NCBI GenBank assembly: GCA_033002965.1
Contig: JAURVB010013184.1
Span: 62,001-126,000, forward strand
DNA: 64,000 nt
Direction: 5' to 3'
Source: Piper betle
Lineage: Eukaryota > Streptophyta > Magnoliopsida > Piperales > Piperaceae
Below are positions 45,401-56,172 of the stretch, piece after piece. How positions within the stretch are numbered: the stretch's first letter is position 1; every line of letters begins with the position of its first letter. The notes beneath the pieces were generated by a model, which saw only the letters and a list, made by a program, of their open reading frames with translations, ran no database searches and was not told the origin of the DNA. The position numbers were made by a program, and so were the translations under genes.

Positions 45401-45829
45401 GTTGTTGGATAGCATCAAAAGGGTTCAAGTGTGTGATAGTTGTAAAATAAGCCACCTACATTGGTAAGAATTTATCATAACAAATCAAGCAGCACTAGAA
45501 TGTCTTCTCTATTTCTCCCTAAGAAGAAAGATAAATCACACGCAATTATTTTTTCTTCTATTTTGCCCAATATCCTCGAAAGGAGCTAAACAGCAGATCA
45601 AGTATATGTAGACAATAACTATTTCCACAAGATAAGTTATTAAGTATCAACAATGAGCAGCATTCGACCAAATACAACTTAAAAAACACCAGCCACAACA
45701 AACTAAAACATTACATATTTTGTAGTTATCCTTTAGATTTGGCACCAAAAATACAAGTACAGCCGTGTGCCACTAGAAAATATATTCTTACGTCAAGATG
45801 GTTTGTTATAATCCAGTGTACTGTACTAT

Positions 45830-46000
45830 TCATTCAACATCAAAACCCGTTTCTTGAAGTTCAGTAATGACTTCGTTCTTCATGCGCAGCCACAGCTTCT
45901 TAGCCTCCCGATCAAATTTTTGGGATTGAATTTGCTTCTGAAAATTGTCTGCAACCTTATCTGTTTCTACAAAACCTTTAGGCCCAATAGTGCATCCTTC
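45830..46000 (-). pseudogene. Orphan C-terminal coding exon, family not recognised
   Basis: A minus-strand frame of about 56 codons ends ELQETGFDVE and TGA at 45830. It contains GPKGFVETDKVADNFQKQI, then SQKFDREAKKLWLRMKNEVI. The hydrophilic, Lys/Glu-rich, helix-forming composition and the clean stop look like a genuine protein C-terminus. An AAG before GATGCAC near 45998 could be its splice acceptor; upstream of that an in-frame TAA closes the frame. The 200 bp after the stop look like a 3' UTR. I found no further exons up to 48 kb, so it is either a gene fragment beside the gypsy element or the last exon of a gene I cannot see. It could also be live. Confidence 0.45.
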
Positions 46001-49000
46001 TTATCGAATTTAGATCATGTCTGATTGTGCCCGACTTGCACTAAGAATTTCAACCACAAACAATTAAAGTTTTTTCCCAAACTTAATTAGAGTGATATGG
46101 ACAGTGCCTTCTGACCAACACCCACCCCTCTGGCCGAGGTAATTAAGAAGACTGAGATGATTTGGTTATCCCTTTTAGGTTAACTAGATGGGCAGATTTT
46201 TACTTGTTTTTTTTAAAAAAAACACCGTTGATCTAGAAATTTGGTTGAATGATCTCATGATAATGTGTTGTGCATATAAGGCGCATGATGTTAAGTGGCA
46301 TATATATTATCCCTTCCTTAATACATTTAATACTACTTGGCAATGAGTGCCATTATATGATTTTTAATTATTTATTATTCTTAAATTTTACTATTTACAA
46401 ATGATTTCAATTTTAACATAAATTAAAATTAATTTAGAATATAATGCACTTTCATTAAAAAATTTCTATAGTATTTGATTTATTTTGTAGTAGATATTTA
46501 TTTATTATAGACACGTATGTTATATTTATTTTTAAAAATCTTAATATATTATTATTTATTAATTATTTAATATTTGTCAACTTATTAATTTCATAAATCT
46601 ACTTACTTTGTAATGGCTTGGGTTGGATATGGATAAGATATGGCTACATCGAATATATCTCACCCAAAATTCAAAGAGTATATCTATTTTATTTACCATA
46701 TTTATACTCGATCTGAATTCACCAAACCCATTTTTTATGACCCGATTGACTAAAATGATATAAATAATATGTATTTTAATATAAAAATAGAGAAAATTAA
46801 TAAAAAATATTATTTAAATATTTTAAAATATAATTTTATAAATATCATAGAGCGAATGTGGGTAGATCACTCAAAATTTATATTTGATCTGAATATTTTC
46901 AGATATATTATATATCCAAAAAATCTGAACCTAAATCGGACATAAACAAGTCGGATGTGAATTAGATTTATGAACATCGAATGTTAGAACTCATCCCTGT
47001 ACTTAAGAAAATTTAGAATAGAGTTTGGTTTTGGTTGATTTAGATTTTCTTCTTTATTTGTAATAATGAAAAAGTAAATTCGTTAATTTACTTTTACAAA
47101 AAAGAAATAAAAAATAATATTATTAAATCGTTAGAAGATATGTGGCAAACAAATCCTAATTAAAGTAATATTTTTGTAAATAAAAAATAGAGGGTAATAT
47201 TATAAAATATTTTTAAAATATGCAGCAGTGTCACATTAAAAGTCTTTGGTTTTATATATTAATATAGATTTAAATTTTTATCGTAACTTCAAATTATTTG
47301 TGAATATAATATACATAAATTATGATATAATAATTCTTTCTTAAAATCTCTCACCTCTTACTATATATAAGTAGGACATTTATATGTCTTCCTATAATCT
47401 CTCACATCATATTTTTATATATTATGATGTACCTACTTCTCATATAATATATCTCTGTACGTACACATTTCATCCGTCCGATATAATTAGCCCTGAGTTA
47501 GAATAGCCTAAGCCTAGGGGGTGAATTGTAAAAATCATCACTGTTATCGGATATGAGAGTATTAACATCAAGATTTGATAACCTCCCTGGTCTCGATATA
47601 ACACCCAATTATTAATGTCGGCCGCATCCACGCCAACTGCCGAAATTTAGTTGAAAAACTATTTAACAACCTCCCTCGTCAACGGAGACGTTTATTTTAT
47701 CAATGGAGCACTACAAGTACTAATTTTAGCTTTGGAGTCTTTACTTGAGGGGCGGGCTATGTTTAAAGTCAACAAATTAACGTGACAAAATTTATTTTAT
47801 AATTTATTGTCAAAAAATTAGTGGAATGTAAATAGCAATTTCATCGTAGATTAATTGTAGGAATTCACATTAAATCTTATATAAATTCACATAAAAAACA
47901 AGATATGTATTTTATCTTTTATTTTTATTCTTCGTACATTTGACTTAATAATATTGTCGTGGTATGATCCCTGCCACCCAACCTTTCACCCTTCAACATT
48001 TCAATACTTTAATCTTTTTGGACGGACGAGAAGTGCTCCTTGCTCAAACACTATCATACCTTTTTCTTAAGCAACTTATTTAAATAGATTTCTTCCCCTA
48101 GTAAATTTCTTCTTTCATGCAATTCTTTCAAGCAATTTTTACTAACTTTATCTAATTTTATATTCTTTTTATTAAAATTTGATTTATTTAATCTGTATTA
48201 TTTTAGTTGTTCTGGTGATTCATTTTTTAAATCTAAATTCAATTTTTTCCAAAAACATAAATATTCTTGAATTCTTTTTTATGAAAATTAGATTACATTA
48301 ATAGTTCATATTAGACTTTAGACATTATTTAATCTTTGGACTTTCCAACTAACATCTTAGAGAAATTTAATCTTCAAACTTGCCAACTAGCATCTTAGAC
48401 AAGCTTTGAGATGTTCAATTTTTAAGGCCAAATTGATTCAATAAGTTTTTATAGGCCTTTTTTAGTCCAAAAACTAGCTTAAATAGTAAGATTTTCTTAA
48501 AACCTATATACAAGTTATTTGTATTTACGAGAACTAATGTGAAATTAACCCAATAAAGATTTCACTTTGTCTGACGTGGGCAACTTGTTAAGTAGATTAC
48601 TTACATTTATCTTTGTCAAATATTTTTTTCAACATTAGCTTCTTCAAATATTTGAATGTACATCTAATTTAATATTTTTCATGTAAGACATGTATTATGT
48701 TGTATGGCATGAAAAATAATTAGTTGTAAGGTCTTACAACCAATACTGTCTATAAAACACAATAAGTAACTGGATAGATAAGAGTGATAACACTCATTTA
48801 GTATTGAAATTTTTAAACTGTCATTAAGGGTATTTAATAAATAGTGGTTTTCTTTTGCTTCTGATTAAGACCTTCTAATATATTATAACTCGGAGGGCAA
48901 CCTCTATGAACGACATATATTATTTTTCTAAGAATTGAATCTTAATTTGCTTATTGGGTTTTACATTTTCTTTCTGTATTGCACTTTAGCTTCCCTAGAG

Positions 49001-51640
49001 AAGCTCTTCATTGAGGTTTGATGGTTATGCCTAAAAGTTGAACATCACGTCTATTTCTATCTCATTAATAACAATTTCCCATATGAATCTCTCCTTGAAT
49101 GAAGAAAGCTCGTATGAATCTGAATCTGACCTTCCTAATCATGTATATGCAATCTCCGAATGGTGAAGATGGCTCCCGAGCTTGAACCTGCCGACTCTGC
49201 TATCAAGGGCGTCCCAACACCTAAGCAGATACTCCATCAACCCAGGTTGGAAATTGAAGTTGCTCAACTGCTTCAATTGGCCGAATGACAACGCTTTGAT
49301 TCTTTGCCTACGACATTCTTTTAAAGGGAATAAGGGAGGTCATATAAATTGTTAAGCTGTTTGGTCGTGCACAGCGCCGCCCTCAGCGCAATGTCCTCTT
49401 ATCTCGGGACTACATTCCTCGGCCCCCTACAGTTAAAACACCTAAGATCAAAATACCATCACTTACATTAATAACAAACAATATATTTTTCGTCACTTCA
49501 TCACATCAATGACGTATTTGCACACATACATAGCAACATCAATGAGATAAAAACCTGCATCAATAACATAAACACATCAATGGCTTTTGTGACGACATCT
49601 ATGACTTAGACACTTAGCACATTAGAAGGAAATCATCCGACCCAATTAACGATTTCTCAAACTTGGGCAAGCTTAAAATAAGACCTATACAAATACAACA
49701 TCATTGACATGGAAACCAACATCAATTACATAAACACATCAAAGACATTCGTTATGAACCCGCAGCACCTGTTGGTTATGAGCCCACCACACTTCAGCTG
49801 CGCCACTCTCAGTTTGTTAAAAGCCTCTACCAAAAAATATTATATATATATTTACAATGAAGACAAGAAATTAACTTCCATAACCGTTATTTCGCAAACA
49901 TAAAATGCGAATTGATAACATAAACGAGAAGTGCTTTTGATTAAATGGCCAGCTTTTGCATAACTTTCTTTCCAAAAACATTTATCTCATGTCTTTGGTT
50001 ATTGAAACATTTGGTCGAAATGAACAAAAAGTATAATTGTTGGCTTTGAATCCATGTCAATAAAATTAGATCTCATTCTCCATCTCTGCCCTTGGACGTA
50101 AGCCAGACTTATTCCTTTACATTTTATTTCTTTTGATTAGTTTTCCTAAGCAAGCTTGCACTTTTCCGCTTTATCCTTATACTTAATAGACTAAGACCCT
50201 GCATATTAGTTATTATTGAGGTAAATTATGAACACTAGGTCTTTGTGATTTATTATGATCCCAAGATTATGATGGCAAACCTTATAGAAATCTTCTTTCT
50301 ACGTGAAAATCAAATTAATCACTAATTTAGATGCATACCTCCCAATTATGATGGTCTAAATTGTGGTTTAATATGTGTAAGAGAAAGATTTCTATGATAA
50401 TTATTAACTAATTTAAAATAAGCAATGCCATTGTCGCAGCCAAGGTCATAATTCATATATGGTAGACTACAAGCTGCTTTGCTCGTGAACATGATTCCTT
50501 CAGATCTACGGCGCCGCCTTAAATGCCCTCAATCCCTTCACTGTCGACTACATCAGAGGAGATTTCGGTGCCAATACAATTCTACCCACCAATAGCATTT
50601 TGCCTATTTTCCATTAAAAAATTACAAAAAATTATAAAAAATATTTTTTATGAATTTATTAATATCAACTATTTTTATGTAATGTGTTAAGGCACAAAAA
50701 TCTCCATCCACCATAAACATAATTTTAAAAAAAATTTAACTTTTAAATCCCCAAATCGACAGATTCTACTCCATGGAGGACTCCCAATTCATCCCCCCAC
50801 CCCGTCTACGTACACAAGTCAAATAATAAAAGTTGAGTGGTAATAGGTTGTCAGACCTTATAGCCAATATGGTTGTAAGGTTCAATTAACTTCAATTAAA
50901 TCATCCACCTATAAAATATATTTGTGACAATTTTATTATTTTAAGAATAAATAAGTTCTCTTATTTATGATTTTCTAGTTACTCATTCGGTCTCATAGCA
51001 AATACTGGTTGGAAGACTTTCTAGCTGATTATTTTTCATAAAAGCTATTAAAATATGTTATTCTTTTAATTCAATGAAATCAATATTTTGAAATAATACA
51101 AATAATACATTTATTAATTTTAAGTATCAAAAATATAATACATTCTATATTTTATATAAAATTATATTTTAATAATTGAAAAAATAATATAAACGACTTC
51201 GAACATCTAAATTCAATTAAAAGTTGACTCTGCTCTATAATAAACTGAGCTAAATTAGAATGAAGATTAAACATATTTAATTCAAATGAAGAGAGTAATA
51301 TAAATTACTTACCTAAATGAATATCAACCGAAATTCTTTTGAGTCTTAAAGAAATTATGAATTGGAGATACCATAATCCACAAGTTAAACCACAACCACG
51401 AGAGTTATTAAAATACGCTACGCTTTACGTTATCTTTTGCACTAATCATAGTGTACATATTTATAGAGTGTAGGAGTACCGACGACGAGAGTAAATGATA
51501 ATTTTTTGAAATTGATGATTATTTATTAATATGTTGTAATTTTTTGAAAAGGTATACTTTTTAACCGACGATTAGGTTAATTAATTATTTTCAATATTGA
51601 GTCCTATTTATGCTAAGTTTTTAAACCAGAGCAGAAGAGA
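46001..51640. other. AT-rich intergenic DNA, no supported gene
   Basis: Long A/T-rich stretch with scattered short frames. A 400-bp segment at 46590-46995 has GGTTGGATATGGATAAG at one end and CTCATCCCTGTAC at the other and may be a degraded MITE related to 24640-25087. Mixed-composition islands at about 49080-49430 and 50480-50590 may be old exon debris (at 50495 a frame reads QIYGAALNALNPFTVDYIRG), but no family is recognised. Confidence 0.45.
50940..51260. repeat. Diverged family A MITE-like element outside the duplication
   Basis: The interior (TTAATTTTAAGTATCAAAAAT, then a run ending ATAATATAAACGACTTCG) and a right part with GTTGACTCTGCTCTATAA resemble family A copies in the 13-kb units. 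The terminal repeats are degraded. Confidence 0.35.
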
Positions 51641-51726
51641 TTGCGTCCCCTTTAGTGCTTGTGACATGCCAACTGAGTGGCAGCTGGTGCGTGCTTTTGT
51701 CTCATGCAATCCTTGACCACCTCACC

Positions 51727-52248
51727 TCACAACACCGGCGGTTCAAACAGCCCATTCAGAAATAGATACCTCATCTCGGGTCCGATGTCATGAGAAAATG
51801 TTGCGATCGATAAGTGTTCGTGTGATCTGATCAAACCTTGCGAGACGTCCCTATTCGTAGAGCTGTCAAAGCTTGCAATACGACACTTCTCTTCCCTCCC
51901 CTCTCCCAATTACTTACACTACAATCTCCAATTCCTTGCCTGCTTGCTGTGGCTTATTTGTGTACATATATTGGGTGCAAAAGTACTGGCAACCAGGCCC
52001 GTGACCTTGCTTGGCATTCTTTGGCAATTGGAACTTCGAAGCATGCTTATCCTCAATATATTGATCCTCACCTGTTTCGCAATATTGTCATTTGGCAAGT
52101 CCACATTTGAAGGCAAAGATTTCAATTTCAACCTGGGAAGCAGAGCAGTAATAATGTTTTCATTGTCTTTTTTGCAGAACTGAAAGTTTGAAACCATTGT
52201 ATCCTTCTGGCTTCGTGTTGTGGAGACTTCTATGCTTGCTGCTACCAT
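51727..52248. other. Unresolved overlapping open frames, possible transcribed remnant
   Basis: A region of more mixed composition. Minus frames: 52248-51919 (MVAASIEVSTTRSQKDTMVS...) and 51909-51727 (ends SHDIGPEMRYLFLNGLFEPP). Plus frames: 51838-52110 and 51944-52183. Overlap on both strands makes most of them shadows, and I recognise no family. The minus pair lie end to end and could be parts of one decayed coding sequence. Confidence 0.25.
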
Positions 52249-52259
52249 TAAGGGAAAAA

Positions 52260-55250
52260 TTAAGGTGCCTTAGCCATATCTCATATGCATAGCTTATACT
52301 AGTTATATCTCTAGTTTAAACTTTTTAGTGGGTCGCACGTAACGAAGTTTATACGTGTAGAAAGTAGAGTATATAAATACGAAGGTGATAAATTTTTGTT
52401 TTTTTTATATAAATATGACCTATTTTTAAATGTTATAAATATACATTAGTTTAAATATTAACTTTATTACAACTACTTTGATAATTAAGATGAAAGGATT
52501 AAAAACATTAAATTAATTTAAAATTTTATAAGCACACTAATTATTTATTTTTACGTTTATTTATGTTTATTTTGAATAAGGGGAGATACTAAATTGTTCT
52601 AAATAAAAATTGTAGTAAATGACCTCATGTAGCTCATATATAAGCCCATACTATAATTTGACCGGCAATTTGTATTTACGCAACGACTATATATATTTTT
52701 TGCCAATTACGTTAATTACGAATTTTAAACTTTTGAGTTTAGTTGAAGTTGTTATTGTTGTTTAGAAGGGATTCTCAGCTTGTACAGTCTCTCTTCGTTC
52801 AAATCCCCTTTAATTTTTCTTGTAATGAAAATTATAGCCATAGGGTTATTTAGGTAAGTTACGTCTTATTGTAGCTTTTCTTTTTAATTTTCCAACCAAT
52901 GTATGGCTTATATTAATTAGTTATTAGGCTCATTCTGTTAATAAAAAAATTACTTAGTTCGGACCAGTATGGCGTTTCGATCCAAATGTAAAACTTGGGT
53001 TTGAATGTTTTCTGAAAAAATAGAAAAATTTTGAAAAAAGACTACTCGAGGATGACTTGATCAGTATTATTAAAAAAATAGACAAATACCAATATTTGAT
53101 TTTTCTCTAAATTATGGTTAAATCACAGTCATACTTGACATAAAGCACGTCTTTAGACAATTATCTATGATTTAACCGTAATAAATATATACTATCTTCC
53201 CTATCACAATTGCCTATTGTTAAATAATGGTTACATAAATTCGTTTCACGTTCTGCTCGAAAATAGAGAATCCACAGAGTATCATTTATACCATAAACCC
53301 AAATAACACTCTCTGCTATGTTACTATCGATGGAACTATTTTCTAGATAAAAATAATATATTGTAACGTATCACAACCAATATTAAGATTTAATGAATAG
53401 TTAGAGAACCATAAATAATTGTACCTGCTTTTTTATTTAAAAAAATAACAAAAACGTCATAATGGTACTTAATGGATGGTTAATTTTCTTGGACCCGTAA
53501 AGAAGTGTAAATATTTTTTAAGTGTGAAAATATGTCAAGTGTGAATAGTCGTAATCCAATGTGTTTATATTTTGTTGGTGCGTTATGATATTTACATATC
53601 AAATTTTGATAAAAAATCAACATGCCTCCTATTTGAAACGTTGATATATTTTCTAAATTACTATAATTAATAAAAGGAAAACTCAAATACGAGATTAAAA
53701 GAAGAAGAATCAACAAATGAAAATACAAAAAATTCTAAAAATATAATAAAAATACCTCCTCCAGACAATAATGGATTCAAATCTCGGTAACCTCAATTTT
53801 TTAAAAAATAAAAAATAAAAATATTTTTTACGATAGAACATCACGGGTTCAAACCCCGCTAACCTCAATTTCTAAGTTCCTAATAATACAAGTCAGTTTA
53901 ATTGTCTTAAAAATATATAATAAAATGATATATTTTTAAAATTAATCAATGTCTATATCTAAGATATTAAACTATTACAATATTTCTCATTATTTATTAA
54001 CAATTTATGGATAAAATTAAAATTTATCCGATATAAATCTCGCATAGCGCAATATCTTGTCTAGTTCAATTTAAATTAGTAGACAGAGAAAACCATAACT
54101 CAACCTTAATCTACGTACTTCATGGGTCTTCTTGTTTTCAATGCATAAACCAAGTTATATATCATAAAAATAACTATTTTCGATATGATCTAAGAGAAGA
54201 AGTAACATTGTGAACTTTGATCACAACTTTTTAACAATACCAATTTTTATATGCTACTTTATCACAAAGGGATGATATACAGGATTGTAAATAAATTATA
54301 TCTTCGAGTAGTAACATCATCCAAAAGTAAATTTTTAATAAAAAAATTATAAATGACTAAATTAGTGAAACTGATAATCTGATTGACATCCATGAATCTC
54401 TTGGTGAAATTATATTATAGAGTATGAATCGATTTTGCATAAAATTGTATTTGATTCATAACCCGCCTAAAAAACACTTCAAGCTCGTTAAGTATATTAC
54501 ACGTCAGCTTTCACTCTTGCCAATCTTATTTATAGGCTTGCAGGCTTAAAAAATAAAAACCAAGAAAAAATAATTATAGCTGATATATGACTTAAATTTA
54601 TTTATAAGTATAATTTGATGCATAGTAGAATCTCACTGAAACATTATTTAATTTATTTTAATAATGTAAATCAGATTGACATTTTTACTAACCCCCCTAA
54701 TGATATAGTTGTTTCTTTTATTTTTAGTAATTTTGGTCATTAACTTTCATTTTGATGGTGTAAATACCTTTAGTGCCATTTCTAATTTTCAAAATCATAC
54801 CCTATAAATTTTATCTTTAAAAATAATTAATATTATTTCTAAAGAAAATTTAAAATTAAAGTTTAAATTTAATTTAAGATACAAATAACCTGCCTTTTTT
54901 TGTGACAAAGTTGTTAAAAATTTCAAGTTAAAGTATCATCAATCTCTAAGAGGATATGATTTTAAAAATTAAAATTGATGCTAAGGTTATTTATATCATC
55001 AAAAAAATTAATGATCAAAATAACCTAAAATTAGAAAAAACCGGCTATATTGGAAAGAAATGTTTAAAATTTGGCTCATAGAAATTTAAAATTATGTTAT
55101 ATCTGGAAGAAAAGTTTGAGGCTTGATCATAGATGATATTAGTAATAATAATATTGTAAATCATCTTGGCGCAATAATTAGGAGTGGAAGGTAAAATATA
55201 TATAGCTAAAAATTTCTCATGTATTATTTAATATATGAATTTTTTAGAAA
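52260..55250. other. AT-rich intergenic DNA, no supported gene
   Basis: No conserved coding frame. Two related short segments, TGGATTCAAATCTCGGTAACC (53772 region) and CGGGTTCAAACCCCGCTAACC (53845 region), look like tRNA TPsiC-arm or SINE B-box debris but are too short to call. Confidence 0.45.
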
Positions 55251-55259
55251 CTTTTGATT

Positions 55260-56130
55260 TGAAAATTTTTACCAAAAAAGGGGAAAGTTTTTTTTTTGAT
55301 TTTACGAGACAATTGGGAAATCAAGTATATTACCAAAAATGGGAAAATATTATATGTTAACTTTAATACCCCTAATTTGATTTTTTTCAAAATAAAACCA
55401 AGCCGCCGCCACCACCACCTTTGGTTTGTCGGTGACCAAAGTTGGCTGCCGTCAGCTAGACATCGCTACCCCCCACCCCCACCCCCCCAACACTGACCAC
55501 TCCCGGTCTAGCCGCCATACCACCAAACATTTTTTTTAAAAAAATGAATACAAGAATCTGCCAGGGAGGCAAATTCGACCGCTAGTGGCCAGATTTAACC
55601 TGGGAAGGCCAACCTTGGCCACCCTAAGCACTGTGTACTTGAATTTATTTTGAATGTGATTAATTTAAATTTTTTAATATTTTCTCATTTATTTGATAGT
55701 CGTCAATTAAAGGGAAACATTTTTTATATCTCTTAAAAATTTCGATTTATGTTCATACTTATTATTTAGATATATCAACAGAGATATACAGTCCAACGAG
55801 ATTGCTACGAAATATTTACTCATGAATGAGACAAATTTTTTTATTATAGGTCATAATTTCTCTTATCTACATAGTTTATCCTTTAGAGAAATTGAGCTTT
55901 AAAAAATAATAAATAATTTTATCAATACACAAATATATAACTCTCCAAAAATTTTAATTACACTTCTAGCCATCGCCTTAACTTGTGACAGCTAGATTAT
56001 TTTTTAAAAAAATTAGTAAAAAGGCTATTTTATCATTATAATATTTTTTTCTCTGTTTTAATAGTTATATCCAATTTTTCCAATGCCTGATAATATTAAA
56101 AAAATTTACTTTTCTGATACAAAGCTCTTT
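55260..56130. repeat. Diverged family B foldback element
   Basis: AT-rich ends, including a right part (about 56040-56110) with CAATTTTTCCAATGCCTGATA then ATATTAAAAAAATTTAC, resembling family B right ends. They enclose a GC-rich core (55390-55630) with GGCCA motifs. A C-run block at 55469-55488 gives G-runs on the minus strand. It lies immediately upstream of the kinase gene and may hold part of its promoter. Confidence 0.4.
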
Positions 56131-56172
56131 GATTTACTTGATTACACATAAAAGTACTCGTAGTATTTGGGC

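Larger units (their letters stand above)
34041..45600 (-). mobile_element. Ty3/gypsy retrotransposon, unit 3 copy (longest, decayed)
   Basis: Begins inside the region homologous to 121-2040 (long non-coding end, probably LTR). Integrase text lies at about 36180-36650, the linker at 42561-42788, reverse transcriptase at about 43150-43870, a protease motif at 44411-44446, a zinc knuckle at 44591-44695 and gag at about 44740-45400, all on the minus strand in the canonical gag-PR-RT-RH-IN order. It is split by the family L element (36956-42412). The far-end LTR and primer site were not found. Stops throughout; inactive. Confidence 0.85.

Noticed and set aside
53760..53870. tRNA or SINE signal from GGGTTCAAACCCC
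   Set aside because: Only a TPsiC-like arm is present; no acceptor stem, D arm or upstream A box could be found.
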